In this document: positions 1 to 8,832 of the stretch, in pieces
Layout of the letters: the number at the start of each line of letters is the position of its first letter
How positions within the stretch are numbered: position 1 is the first letter of the stretch
Source of the DNA: Puniceicoccus vermicola
Lineage (GTDB): Bacteria > Verrucomicrobiota > Verrucomicrobiia > Opitutales > Puniceicoccaceae
Direction: 5' to 3'
DNA length: 64,000 nt
NCBI RefSeq assembly: GCF_014230055.1
Contig: NZ_JACHVA010000101.1
Span: forward strand, 186,001 to 250,000
Translations under genes and position numbers: made by a program
Notes under the pieces: model-generated
Database searches by the model: none
What the model saw: the letters and a program-made list of their open reading frames with translations, nothing else
What the model was told of the DNA's origin: nothing

Positions 1-1899
1 CGAGAATTCTGCCTTGCCACTATCGGTTTCAAAAACTCGTTCCTTGACCCCGTTGGGGAGATAGAATCCTCCCTTGCGACGGGCTCTTTGGTTAAAATCC
101 TCAAACCCGGGAACGACTGCCTCGATCTTTTCGCGAATGCGGTCGTAGTTCTCCTCAAAGGATTCCCATGGGGTTGTTGATCGTTCTCCCAAGGTCGCGC
201 GAGCGAGTCGGCAGATGATCGCGGGCTCGCTGAGGAGGTCAGGGGAGGCTGGTTCAAGACGTCCCTCGGAGCTTTGAATGACGCCCATTGAGTTCTCGGT
301 GGTAACGAATTGCGGGCCACTGGCTTGAAGGTCGGTCTCGGTTCGTCCCAGGCAGGGGAGGATGAGGGCTCGATCGCCCGTGACCAAGTGTCCTCGATTG
401 AGCTTTGTGGACACTTGGACCGTGAGGCGACATTTGCGGAGGGCGGCTGCGGTATAGTGGGTGTCCGGTGAGGCGGAGAGAAAATTCCCTCCGAGGCCGA
501 AGAACACCTGAACTTGGCCGGCGTGCATGGCTCGAATCGCGTCGACCGTGTCGTAGCCATGTTCTCGGGGTGCCTGAAAGTCGAATACATTTTCCAAGGT
601 TTGGAGGAAGGATTCTGGCATTTTCTCCCAGATGCCCATGGTGCGATCACCCTGAACGTTGCTGTGGCCCCGGACGGGGCAAAGTCCACTGCGGGGACGC
701 CCAATTTTGCCGGTGATGAGATGGAGGTTTACGACTTCGCGGATCGTGGCTACGGAGTTTCGGTGTTGGGTGAGGCCCATCGCCCAGCAGGTGATGGCCT
801 CCTCGGACTCCGTGAAAGTGCGGGTCGCCCGTCGGATCTCTTCTTCGCTGAGGCCGGATTGTTCGACGATCGTGGACCAAGAGACCTTTTCCAGATCGTC
901 GACCATCGCTTCGTATCCACAGGTGTGTTCGGCGATGAACTTCTGGTCGATGACGCCTCCGGGGGAAGTAGCTTCGTTTTCGAGGATGCACTTGAGCATG
1001 CCTTTCAGCAGCGCGAGGTCCCCGTTGAGTCTCACAGGCAAATGCTGTGAGGCCAGAGGGGTGGCTTTGCCGAGAATGCCGGAAAGTTTTTGGGGGTGGG
1101 AGAAGGCCTTGAGTCCGGTCTCGAAAAGAGGGTTTACGGAGATGATTTTACCGCCGTTCTGAACCGTCTTTTCCAGGGAGGAGAGCATCCGCGGGTGGTT
1201 CGTTCCCGGATTTTGACCGAAGATCATGAGGCAGTCGGTCTTTTCGATATCCTCCAGAGTCACGGTGCCTTTTCCGACGCCAATCGTCTCGGTCAGGGCG
1301 CTACCGCTGGACTCATGGCACATGTTGGAGCAGTCCGGTAGGTTATTGGTGCCGAACTGGCGGGCGAAGAGCTGATAAAGGAATGCGGCCTCGTTGCTGG
1401 CTCTCCCGGAGGTATAGAAGGCCGCTTCATCGGGGCTATCCAGTGACTGGAGCTCTTCGGCAATGAGGGAGAAGGCATCGTCCCATGAGATCGGGCGGTA
1501 GTGGCTGGCCTCCTTCTCGAGAACCATGGGAGTGGTCAGCCGGCCAACATCGTTGAGCCAGTAATCCGACTGTTCCGCGAGTTCGGTTACGGAGTATTTT
1601 TCGAAAAACTCGGCCCCGATGCGCTTGCGGGTGGTTTCGGTGGCCACCGCCTTCGCCCCATTCTCGCAGAACTCAAATCGTGAGCGCTCGTCGTCCGGAT
1701 CGGGCCAGGCGCAGCTCGGGCAGTCGAAACCGCCTTTCTGGTTCAGTCGGTAGAGGGCTTGGGCACTCCGCTTCGTGCCAGCCTGTCCATGAAGATGTTT
1801 GAGGGAGTTCGTAACTGCCTTCCGGCCAACCGCTTTCTCTTTGGGAGCACCACGTTCGAGGTTCAGGAGTTTGCGAGGCGGTTCGGCGTCGGGTTGCAT
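1..1899 (-). CDS. YdeP/FdhF2-type molybdopterin oxidoreductase alpha subunit (partial, 3' end outside window)
   Basis: The reverse strand is open from an ATG at 1899 to the window edge, giving 633 residues. Near the N-terminus it reads CPSCAWPDPDD and then FCENGAKAVATE, followed by TSGRASNEAAFLYQLFARQF and DCSNMCHESSG. These are hallmarks of the YdeP/FdhF2 branch of the molybdopterin oxidoreductase superfamily. Later blocks (GQNPGTNHPRML, GLCPVRGHSNVQGDRTMG) fit the bis-MGD binding fold. The family is usually about 750-780 residues, so the missing end is probably about 130 residues. It should be a cytoplasmic formate-dehydrogenase-like or acid-stress-linked enzyme whose real substrate is uncertain. 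It lies 31 bases downstream of fdhD, which is needed to sulfurate its molybdenum cofactor, so the two probably form an operon. Confidence 0.9.
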   Translation of the reverse strand, partial: MQPDAEPPRKLLNLERGAPKEKAVGRKAVTNSLKHLHGQAGTKRSAQALYRLNQKGGFDCPSCAWPDPDDERSRFEFCENGAKAVATETTRKRIGAEFFEKYSVTELAEQSDYWLNDVGRLTTPMVLEKEASHYRPISWDDAFSLIAEELQSLDSPDEAAFYTSGRASNEAAFLYQLFARQFGTNNLPDCSNMCHESSGSALTETIGVGKGTVTLEDIEKTDCLMIFGQNPGTNHPRMLSSLEKTVQNGGKIISVNPLFETGLKAFSHPQKLSGILGKATPLASQHLPVRLNGDLALLKGMLKCILENEATSPGGVIDQKFIAEHTCGYEAMVDDLEKVSWSTIVEQSGLSEEEIRRATRTFTESEEAITCWAMGLTQHRNSVATIREVVNLHLITGKIGRPRSGLCPVRGHSNVQGDRTMGIWEKMPESFLQTLENVFDFQAPREHGYDTVDAIRAMHAGQVQVFFGLGGNFLSASPDTHYTAAALRKCRLTVQVSTKLNRGHLVTGDRALILPCLGRTETDLQASGPQFVTTENSMGVIQSSEGRLEPASPDLLSEPAIICRLARATLGERSTTPWESFEENYDRIREKIEAVVPGFEDFNQRARRKGGFYLPNGVKERVFETDSGKAEFS

Positions 1900-1930
1900 A
1901 GTCGGTTAGTCCAGAAAAAAGAATGAAGAT

Positions 1931-2812
1931 TTATGGGGCGGTGCGGATGCGCTCTGGGCAGCTGTATAAATTGTATCGGTGATCCCGAAGGAAACCAATG
2001 AGGGTGAGATTGAAATCATTGGCAAGAGCAACGGCGAGGCTGGAAGGCGCACCAACGCCGGCGATGATGGGAATTCGGGCGATGAGGGCTTTCTGAATGA
2101 TTTCGTAGCTCATGCGGCCACTGACGCAAAGAGTCTGGCCCGTGCAGGGGGACCGCTGATTCAGGAGGTTGGTTCCAATGGCCTTGTCGAGGGCGTTGTG
2201 GCGTCCGATGTCTTCGCGAACGACCTCGAGTTGACCGTCGGAGGAAAAGATCGCCGCGGCGTGGAGTCCTCCGGTTTGTTCGAAGGTGTTTTGCTGTTCC
2301 CTCATTTGCCGGGGGAGGCTGTGAATCCATTCGGAATCCACCTCGACTGGATCCTCGATCCGGAGCGACTTGGGAATTTCGAGATGGCCGAGAGAGACCG
2401 TGCCACAGGCGCCGCAGCTGGAGTGAACTGCGAAGTGGCGTTCCTTTGTTTTGGCGGAGGCGTCGAGGCCCTCCCGCAAGCGGATTCGGGCCCGATTCGG
2501 GGCGGCGTGATCATTGTCGGCCGTAAAATCGATCTCTTTGATGTCTTCGGCCCGCTGAATGATCCCTTCTGCATAGAGGAGTCCGTAGATCAATTCCTCA
2601 TCATTCCCCGGTGTGCGCATCGTTACCGAGAAATTTCTCTCCACCCAGGATCCGCCCGACTGTGAGCATAGGCTGAGTTCAAGAGGATCTTCGATTGCGA
2701 GGAAATCCGTCTCGGGCGAATGAGCGAGATTGCCCTCAATCCGCTGACGAATGACTTTGATGGTCGATCGAACGGCGGGAGCGGATTGCGCTTGAGCTTT
2801 GGAGGCTATCAT
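1931..2812 (-). CDS. fdhD: FdhD, sulfurtransferase for formate dehydrogenase maturation
   Basis: The 293-residue product has the full FdhD pattern. It contains CGACG at about residues 134-138 (the CxxC that carries the persulfide), TGGLHAAA at about 180, EDIGRHNALDKAIG at about 200, SGRMSYEIIQKAL at about 231 and GVGAPSSLAV at about 252. FdhD passes sulfur from a cysteine desulfurase to the Mo-bisMGD cofactor of formate-dehydrogenase-type enzymes in the cytoplasm. It is transcribed with, and just upstream of, the YdeP-type subunit at 1-1899, which is its expected client. Length is normal for the family and nothing is missing. Confidence 0.95.
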   Translation of the reverse strand: MIASKAQAQSAPAVRSTIKVIRQRIEGNLAHSPETDFLAIEDPLELSLCSQSGGSWVERNFSVTMRTPGNDEELIYGLLYAEGIIQRAEDIKEIDFTADNDHAAPNRARIRLREGLDASAKTKERHFAVHSSCGACGTVSLGHLEIPKSLRIEDPVEVDSEWIHSLPRQMREQQNTFEQTGGLHAAAIFSSDGQLEVVREDIGRHNALDKAIGTNLLNQRSPCTGQTLCVSGRMSYEIIQKALIARIPIIAGVGAPSSLAVALANDFNLTLIGFLRDHRYNLYSCPERIRTAP

Positions 2813-2926
2813 GGACGCCTTCTACTATGCCCGATTTTGAAGTCTCCGCAAGTGAGAGAATCGATGGGAGAGGGCGGAAAGAAGGTTTCTTTCCGCCCGA
2901 GTATTGCTTAAGCCATGTGCCCATTT

Positions 2927-3075
2927 CGTAGCATCGAGCCTTGCTCGATGATCGCAATGGAAGACCGGGAATCCAAGCTTCCTAGACCTTTGGCAGCCCT
3001 GAGTTGATCGGCGAAGCGGCGGTGCTACCGATCTCCCGTCGAATCACTCCGCTACTCTTCGGCCGAATCGCGGGC
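2927..3075. repeat. Interspersed repeat, copy 1 (about 149 bases)
   Basis: This stretch matches 22878-23025 along its whole length with scattered substitutions and a one-base length difference. It contains an 8-bp perfect hairpin (arms CATCGAGC and GCTCGATG, loop CTT, 2932-2950). Further in is a second inverted pair, GATCGG/CCGATC (3006-3033). No ORF runs through it. It begins 10 bases after the stop of the leftward gene B1, in the same orientation relative to that gene as copy 2 is to the esterase gene. No T-tract follows the hairpins, so it is not a simple intrinsic terminator. Confidence 0.85.
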
Positions 3076-3085
3076 TATGGGTTCC

Positions 3086-3862
3086 CTATTCTTCCGGAAT
3101 CTCCAGGGCGGTCACTCGATAAGCATTCCGGTTTCCCGACTTTCTGTAGATCAGAGTGAGGATACTCGCTTCAGGGGGAATGCGCAGTCGTTGGGCGTAG
3201 CGTTCGCGCCATTTCCCTTCTTCATTGGGCGCGCCAATTCGAATCGTCACGGAGAAATCTTGGTTCGGACCGAGTTCAGCGAGCTCAGATTCTCCAGGTT
3301 CCAACCGGATAGATTGTTGGTTGAAGAGACAAGCTACGGGAGTCGTTGTCAGGTTGTAGACCCGTGATTTCCCGGCTGGTATGCCGCGTTGAGAACTATC
3401 GACGGGGAATATATCGTATCCAGTGGATTCGCTTTTCGGGTAGAAGATCAGGAGCGATTGTTTCTGATTGGGAGGTAGACCGATTTTTCCGAGTGTTTTG
3501 CGCGAGAAGGAGTTGTTGGAAGTGGATACCTCCTGAAAAAACGTGAGTGGATCGGAGCTGGAGTATTCGTAGAGAGGTGAGATTCGTTGCGCCTCAGCTT
3601 TAATTTGAACGGTCTCTCCTTCCCCTGTTGGACAATATTCGATCAAAGGTGGTTCGTAGGGATCCATGAAATCGATCCCGTCTTCTTCCTTGTTTGAAGC
3701 TGCATTGCTATCCGGCGTTGGGACAGTCTGAACTCCGGGTGGATTCTCTCCGGGCCACAAATAGATTCGAAAGGAGACCACAGGGTGTGCTTTTTCGTCC
3801 TCTGCGTGAACGACTGAGAGAGACGTGAAAAACAGGGCTAGGAATATGGAGCGGAGATTCAT
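3086..3862 (-). CDS. Cassette protein B1: small secreted partner of the giant prepilin-like protein A1
   Basis: I start this gene at the ATG at 3862 because it gives a clean signal peptide (NLRSIFLALFFTSLSVVHA) and avoids the overlap with A1 that the upstream TTG at 3892 would create. The mature part is about 240 residues. It is clearly homologous to 39112-39924: shared blocks include LWPG near the N-terminus, a PLIEYCPTG/PTIEFSPNG block, CLFNQ followed by LEPGE, and W-(R/K)-ERYA near the C-terminus. I do not recognise a catalytic motif. The gene follows A1 by 17 bases, and the same A-then-B order is found at 35824-39924, so the two products probably act together at or outside the inner membrane. 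Function unknown. Confidence 0.8.
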   Translation of the reverse strand: MNLRSIFLALFFTSLSVVHAEDEKAHPVVSFRIYLWPGENPPGVQTVPTPDSNAASNKEEDGIDFMDPYEPPLIEYCPTGEGETVQIKAEAQRISPLYEYSSSDPLTFFQEVSTSNNSFSRKTLGKIGLPPNQKQSLLIFYPKSESTGYDIFPVDSSQRGIPAGKSRVYNLTTTPVACLFNQQSIRLEPGESELAELGPNQDFSVTIRIGAPNEEGKWRERYAQRLRIPPEASILTLIYRKSGNRNAYRVTALEIPEE

Positions 3863-3879
3863 TTCTGCCGTCAGTGTAT

Positions 3880-6800
3880 TTAGTTCAACCAACGAAAGGA
3901 AACGACCTTATATCCTCTTCCAAAGATCCGATTGACGGAATCGGTAAGCGTTGAGGGGAGGGAGCTCTCCGGATCTGTGGATTTGAGGTATGGGGGAAGA
4001 CGCTGAACGGTGGCTTCTGCGCGGGCTATTGACTTTTCATCTTCGAATACGTTGTTGTTTTCGCCATATAGATGGATGGTAAATGTATCGGAACGAGGGG
4101 TTAGCGTCGATCCCAACCGGGCGAGTAGGTCCGCCTGGGTGATCCATCCCGGAATTCCTTCGGATCGCCAGCCTTTCTGTGCATCGCCATTGAATCCATT
4201 TTCGGTACGAGCTTGGGTTTTAATGGATGCTGATTGCAGGGAGGTGTTGATCTGAGCATTGGCGCGATTGATCCCGAGATGGTTGGCTTCGGCCGTAGAG
4301 ATTGAATCGGCCGATGCCAAGGCGGCGGCCAGTGGTCCCTTGAGCCGAAAGGCATCTGTGCCCAGAGTGTTGGGGGCGTCCCGATCCGGATCCCGATTGA
4401 TGAAGTCTGCGAGCGATGTGAATGGCCCTCGCCACTTAATTTCTTGGACGATTTGATGGGCGAGGTTCTTGATTTGAGAGGAATTCAATGTGCGATAGCC
4501 GTGATAGCTCGCAGTTTCATATTCGTCGTCGGAGAGGGCGAAGGCCTCTCCCGGGGAGTCGTAAATACGGAGATAGGGGGCGCCTTCCTCTTGGTCGGGC
4601 TCAATAGTTTGTCCATAGCTATAAGCCAAAATTGCTCTCCAAGCCTCTTCCGAAGTCGAGTTGATGTTGAAGGCTCCGTCCAACAGAAAGTTGCTAGCAG
4701 CAGTTTCACTAGTCAGGGCGGAAGTGTCGCTTTCATTGAGCGGGACTAGTCTTTGATTGGAGGGATGCCTGCTCGTTGTGGAAGAAAGAGAGGAAAAGAA
4801 AAATGGATCCCACAGGGCCTCATTCAGCCAGTATGAATAGTCATAGTGCATTCCCTTAATGTTGGTGTAGGTAGTATTGAAATATTGGGAGGATGGAGGT
4901 GGGTAATCGGTCCAACGAGTGAATGTCTGGTCGGATTGGATGTTGGGATCGGCAAGGCTGTTACCGATCGCATAGGCGGGGATGAGATTGTCAAAGCGTC
5001 CCCACTTGATCCGATATTTTGTTTCCAGATTTTGAATGCGATTCAGGTCGGTTTCTGAGGTCACAATTGGGGCGGAGTAGTAGAGAGGAGCGTCCATCAG
5101 CTGACCGATCGATTGAAGCTCAGCTCGGTTGGGAGGAGAGGAGAATAGTATACTGCGCTCATTGAAGACAGGATTGACGGAGAACCCGGTTCCGGCTCGA
5201 CTGCCAGATATGGGCAATCCGAAACTCTGGTCCTGCCCGTCTAGAGTTACGTAGGATTCGAAGGAAGGATTGTTGATCTTGGATTCGACGACGTCGCTGT
5301 TGTTTCGGAAATTGTGGTAGAAAATCGGGTTCGACCCATTGGCCGATGCACGGGGATTGTAGTTTGCTGTCCATTTCACGGAACGGTCGGATCCGCTCTC
5401 GACGAAGTTGTGAATCGACTTCATACCCACGCTTCCTTCCATGGAGGCAATTGGGCCGCCCATTGGCTGCATCATGGAGGGAGCCGCTGCATTGGATGCA
5501 TATCCGGCTAGATAGAACGCTTCGAAAAGAACGCTTTCGTTGTCCCGTCGGACGAGGCGCACTGAATTGGAGAAGGACCGGCTTGGGATTAATTCGAAAT
5601 CCGCTGGTGTGAAGCCGGAAGAGGCTGAGGTGAAGGTATTGCCAGTGGGGATGTGGTAGCTGGCGGAGGGACGGAAGCCTGGCGTGAGCTCAGATTCTCC
5701 TGACTTTGGCCGAGCCAGTCTCGTAAAAACGGGCAGCTCGGTGTTCCCATTGGGCGGTGAGAAGCAAACGGCTTCTCCAGGCATCAACTGGACGTTGCTT
5801 AGGTTGAGACTGAGTCGTGCGGAACCGGGGATCTTGACGTCATCTCGGGCTCCGTTGATTCGAATATCCCAACTTCCGAGGTACTGGTCGTAGTGGTGAA
5901 TGTGTTCTGTGGAGGAGTTCGTTTGGTAGAAGGTTTGCCCGAAGTCCAGGCGATAGTCGGTCTCTTCCAAAGTCACGCTGTACGGATTCCACAGAGTGAC
6001 GGCTGGCAGGAACTCGAGATAAACTGTGTATTCTCCATCGGCATTGGGGGTCGGATCGTAGCGAGGGAGGACATAGAGCTGAACTTGAGTGATGACTGGG
6101 TGAAAGCCGACCTGTGTTTGCGACTGGCGCTGGACTGGAAGTTGCCCGAGGAGGTTTGTCGTCGTGGTGGCCCAGTTTTGGAGTTGCGACCAGAGAGGAC
6201 CCCCTGGATCGGAATCTAGTTGGACACCGCCAATCGGGTCGAAGATTTGTCCGGTGGGCATGAAAGAATTGTCATAGAGGGCGAGAGTCAGATCTTTTTT
6301 CAATCCTCCGTTGCGCGTGTCGGTCAGGAGCCCATAGCTGCGAGCGGTGAGATCGTGATAGCGGTCACGGAGAGCGGTGAGTTCGGTAGGATCGTTTGCA
6401 CGCTGAGCAAGTTCGTTCACATATTGGGCCTGCTGGAGCTCGGCTCGCGAGAAGGATTCGATCCATCCCAGGTTGCTCATGAGGGTGATTTCGGCTTTTT
6501 GGGAGGAGAGAAGAAGATCGCCGGCAGTCTCGGAGCCGGCGGAGCTGAACTTGGCTTTAATGCCTTCGTCGCTCACCCAGAATGCGTATCCATTGTTTGG
6601 GCTGATCGATTGCAGAGGGGCGGTGACGGAATCGTCATCGGTCAGGAGTACCGATACAGGTAGAACCGAATCGGGAGTAGTGAAATCGGGATCTTCAGGG
6701 TCGAGGCCCGTGTTTCCGCTGATCAGCCAGGTGAGCAGATTTCCGGATTCGTCCCAGACCCCGGTCCAGTGATTGTGGTTTTGCCCATCGACTTCAGGAG

Positions 6801-7101
6801 TGGAAGGATCCGTATCCAGAAGGCTCGAAGACGCCGTGATTCGTGTGTCGGGCCCGGTTTGCTTTTGAAGTTCCCCGAGGGCAATGTTGAAGCTAAGAAG
6901 GGCATTCTGCTGGGCTTTGAGCCTGCCTAACTGATGGTTGGAATGCTGGGCTTCGATCCGAGTGAGGGTGGCGATCGCTATCAGTATCAGAAGCACGAAA
7001 GCCATCAGTGAAATCGAAATAATCAGGGCAAAGCCGGAGTCCATTGGGACGCCCAATGAGGTTGTTTGAGGCTGGGGTTGTGTGAGGTGGGGGCTACGCA
7101 T
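3880..7101 (-). CDS. Cassette protein A1: giant prepilin-like membrane-anchored protein (Verru_Chthon cassette A-like)
   Basis: The product is 1073 residues. After a 23-residue leader comes Gly23-Phe24 followed by a single hydrophobic helix (SISLMAFVLLILIAIATL) and a long exported region. This is the layout of a prepilin or GspK-like pseudopilin, but there is no Glu at +5. The C-terminal third contains LAHQIVQEIKWRG, a FRLKGPLAAAL block, GWITQADLLARLGS and RSDTFTIHLYGE. These resemble, from memory, the Verru_Chthon cassette protein A family. It is a paralogue of 35824-39087 (1087 residues). It lies 29 bases downstream of the hydrolase gene at 7131-8681 and just upstream of B1, probably one transcript. 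Role unknown; assembly into a pilus-like or secretion structure is an inference. Confidence 0.8.
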   Translation of the reverse strand: MRSPHLTQPQPQTTSLGVPMDSGFALIISISLMAFVLLILIAIATLTRIEAQHSNHQLGRLKAQQNALLSFNIALGELQKQTGPDTRITASSSLLDTDPSTPEVDGQNHNHWTGVWDESGNLLTWLISGNTGLDPEDPDFTTPDSVLPVSVLLTDDDSVTAPLQSISPNNGYAFWVSDEGIKAKFSSAGSETAGDLLLSSQKAEITLMSNLGWIESFSRAELQQAQYVNELAQRANDPTELTALRDRYHDLTARSYGLLTDTRNGGLKKDLTLALYDNSFMPTGQIFDPIGGVQLDSDPGGPLWSQLQNWATTTTNLLGQLPVQRQSQTQVGFHPVITQVQLYVLPRYDPTPNADGEYTVYLEFLPAVTLWNPYSVTLEETDYRLDFGQTFYQTNSSTEHIHHYDQYLGSWDIRINGARDDVKIPGSARLSLNLSNVQLMPGEAVCFSPPNGNTELPVFTRLARPKSGESELTPGFRPSASYHIPTGNTFTSASSGFTPADFELIPSRSFSNSVRLVRRDNESVLFEAFYLAGYASNAAAPSMMQPMGGPIASMEGSVGMKSIHNFVESGSDRSVKWTANYNPRASANGSNPIFYHNFRNNSDVVESKINNPSFESYVTLDGQDQSFGLPISGSRAGTGFSVNPVFNERSILFSSPPNRAELQSIGQLMDAPLYYSAPIVTSETDLNRIQNLETKYRIKWGRFDNLIPAYAIGNSLADPNIQSDQTFTRWTDYPPPSSQYFNTTYTNIKGMHYDYSYWLNEALWDPFFFSSLSSTTSRHPSNQRLVPLNESDTSALTSETAASNFLLDGAFNINSTSEEAWRAILAYSYGQTIEPDQEEGAPYLRIYDSPGEAFALSDDEYETASYHGYRTLNSSQIKNLAHQIVQEIKWRGPFTSLADFINRDPDRDAPNTLGTDAFRLKGPLAAALASADSISTAEANHLGINRANAQINTSLQSASIKTQARTENGFNGDAQKGWRSEGIPGWITQADLLARLGSTLTPRSDTFTIHLYGENNNVFEDEKSIARAEATVQRLPPYLKSTDPESSLPSTLTDSVNRIFGRGYKVVSFRWLN

Positions 7102-7130
7102 TGGGTTGGGTAGTTAATCATTGGGGAGGC

Positions 7131-8681
7131 TCAGGTATCTCGTCCGTTTGTATATCCTGGCCCTCCTGCGGCTGTAAATCCTCCGCTTTTTCCTTCCAGA
7201 TTGTCAGTCATCCAAAATGAGAAGAGATCGCCTCGATCCAATTTGAAATGGAACCGAACCCCTTCCTCTTCCAGGGAGTAGAGGTCTTTATTCTTCCAAC
7301 GGATCTGTGCGCATGTGCTGTTGCCAACAAACCCGAGACAATCCTCGTGCGAGAGACCGGGGATAGGCTTTTCATCGGTGCCGATCGCGGCGACGCTCAG
7401 ACGGGACCCAACCGTAGTGGCGTTGACGAAAAGGTGTCGGCCTTTAAATCGCATGCGCCTTGTTTGAAGTTCACTTCCAGGGTAGTTGGGGCGCATAGAG
7501 GCGAATCCGTCGCGGCGAATCTTGGCCAGGCCCATTGCTCCGTTCGAATACATGCCGTTGGTTCTCCAGTCCTCTGTAATACGGTTGGGATCGCCGCCAT
7601 AAGCCGAATAGTAGAGCCAGAGTTCATCTCCAACGATGCAGCACATGCCTGCGCTGGATTCCACATATCCGAATTCCCATGAACCGTATTCACGACGGGC
7701 GGGAATGAAAGGCTGGCGGTCTGGTCGATACCAATGGCATCCGTCGCGACTGCTGCTTAAGTAGAGTTCAGTGAGTTTGGGCTCGCCCCGAGATTCACCG
7801 TGAGGATTGTTCGGACCGTGTAGGATTTGGTGAAATCCGATCATCATGCTCTCGTAGGCAATGGCATCGAAATTGTAGAGTTGGGCCGGGAAATATTTGC
7901 CGTGATCGAGGCAGTCGGCCCGCATCCAAGGGGTCATGCTTTCTTCGGTCCAACGAGCGCTTTCCAGGAAATGATCTCCTTCGTGGTAGTAGCGTGCACG
8001 ACAGGCTAGCGGATGCCACTTTCGGATGCTTTGCACCCATTTTTGCCGAATTGGGTTGTAATACATCGTGCTGCGGTCGTCCATAGGTCCGGACTTCCCC
8101 CGAAAATCCCAGTGGACTCCATCCTTGGAGGTGTAAAGAAGCGCTTCAAAATTGTCGATCCATGGTGGGCCGACGGGATTGGGTTCGCGCATCAGCATCT
8201 TGTAGCGAGGTTCATCACCGGTCGCATTATGGTCGATGATGACACTGCCAGAATCTGGATGAACTTCTTGGGGGAGAATTAGATTTGTGCCCGGGACTAT
8301 GTCGAGAGAGGGGCGTTCCCAATGGATCCCATCGCGGCTGATGGCTAGGGCTGCGTAGCCGAGGTAGCCGGTCATATACCACATCTTAAAGAGCTGGTAG
8401 CGATCGTCGAACCAGACGCCTCCACTTTTGGCAATGGCACACGGAGGAAATCGAGGGTCGGTTTCCTCTGCCGTCTCCGGCCAGAGAATGGGGTTCCCAG
8501 AGAACTTGGCGGGTTGGTGGTAGCAGGGGCTCATGCTTGTTCGATGAGCTTCCCATAGATAATCGTCTAGAAAAAGTTGTCGGCCAGGTTGGAGTTCGAT
8601 TATGTCCGGGATTTGCTTTAGATAGGGGACTTGAATGGGTTGATTGTTATTGAGGTCGTTGGGGTGAGGAAATGAATTCAT
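7131..8681 (-). CDS. Five-bladed beta-propeller glycoside hydrolase-like protein (GH32/GH43-like)
   Basis: I prefer the ATG at 8681 (MNSFPHPNDLN) to the TTG two codons earlier. The 516-residue product lacks a signal peptide. It has repeating blade motifs such as FLDDYLWE, YQLFKMWYM, AISRDGIHWERP, YTSKDGVHWDFRG, SSSRDGCHWYRP and DELWLYYSAYGG. The recurring SxDGxHW pattern is typical of the GH32/GH43/GH68-type propeller proteins common in Verrucomicrobiota and Planctomycetota. No specific substrate can be read from it. It is the first gene of a leftward unit that continues into cassette A1/B1, and is divergent from the AraC gene at 8833 with an operator-like motif between them. Confidence 0.7.
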   Translation of the reverse strand: MNSFPHPNDLNNNQPIQVPYLKQIPDIIELQPGRQLFLDDYLWEAHRTSMSPCYHQPAKFSGNPILWPETAEETDPRFPPCAIAKSGGVWFDDRYQLFKMWYMTGYLGYAALAISRDGIHWERPSLDIVPGTNLILPQEVHPDSGSVIIDHNATGDEPRYKMLMREPNPVGPPWIDNFEALLYTSKDGVHWDFRGKSGPMDDRSTMYYNPIRQKWVQSIRKWHPLACRARYYHEGDHFLESARWTEESMTPWMRADCLDHGKYFPAQLYNFDAIAYESMMIGFHQILHGPNNPHGESRGEPKLTELYLSSSRDGCHWYRPDRQPFIPARREYGSWEFGYVESSAGMCCIVGDELWLYYSAYGGDPNRITEDWRTNGMYSNGAMGLAKIRRDGFASMRPNYPGSELQTRRMRFKGRHLFVNATTVGSRLSVAAIGTDEKPIPGLSHEDCLGFVGNSTCAQIRWKNKDLYSLEEEGVRFHFKLDRGDLFSFWMTDNLEGKSGGFTAAGGPGYTNGRDT

Positions 8682-8745
8682 ACTCAAAAATTTTGAATGC
8701 GAGAGGTCGAAATGAGTTGGTTTTCAAGATCTAAGAGACTTGCGT

Positions 8746-8768
8746 TGTCCGAAGATGGTTTATTTGTA
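8746..8768 (-). promoter_or_regulatory. Operator-like motif, copy M (upstream of the leftward hydrolase-A1-B1 unit)
   Basis: On the minus strand this site reads TACAAATAAACCAT then TTCGGACA. It is nearly the same as the copies at 9774-9797 and 11643-11666, where the first block is TACAGATAGAC. It lies about 65-87 bases upstream of the 8681 start and in the same orientation to that gene as the other copies are to theirs. A site for the neighbouring AraC protein is the simplest reading (inference). Confidence 0.55.
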
Positions 8769-8822
8769 TTTTTGTATGAGACTCCATTCGGTTTGTAAAA
8801 TGAACTATATAGTCTATTTGTA
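8763..8822. promoter_or_regulatory. Cluster of four TTTGTA direct repeats in the divergent promoter
   Basis: TTTGTA occurs at 8763, 8771, 8792 and 8817, all in the same orientation and ending 11 bases before the AraC start at 8833. The 8771 and 8792 copies are 21 bases apart, two helical turns, as expected for tandem AraC half-sites. It may serve autoregulation. Confidence 0.4.
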
Positions 8823-8832
8823 AGATCTTACT

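Noticed and set aside
1979-2665. 228-codon plus-strand ORF over fdhD
   Set aside because: Pure antisense of a well-conserved FdhD gene; no homologous motif in it.
3942-3952. CGGTAAGCGTT as a LacI operator near cassette A1/B1
   Set aside because: It matches the 11-base core seen at 35644 but lies inside the coding region of A1 and encodes conserved residues, so chance is likely.
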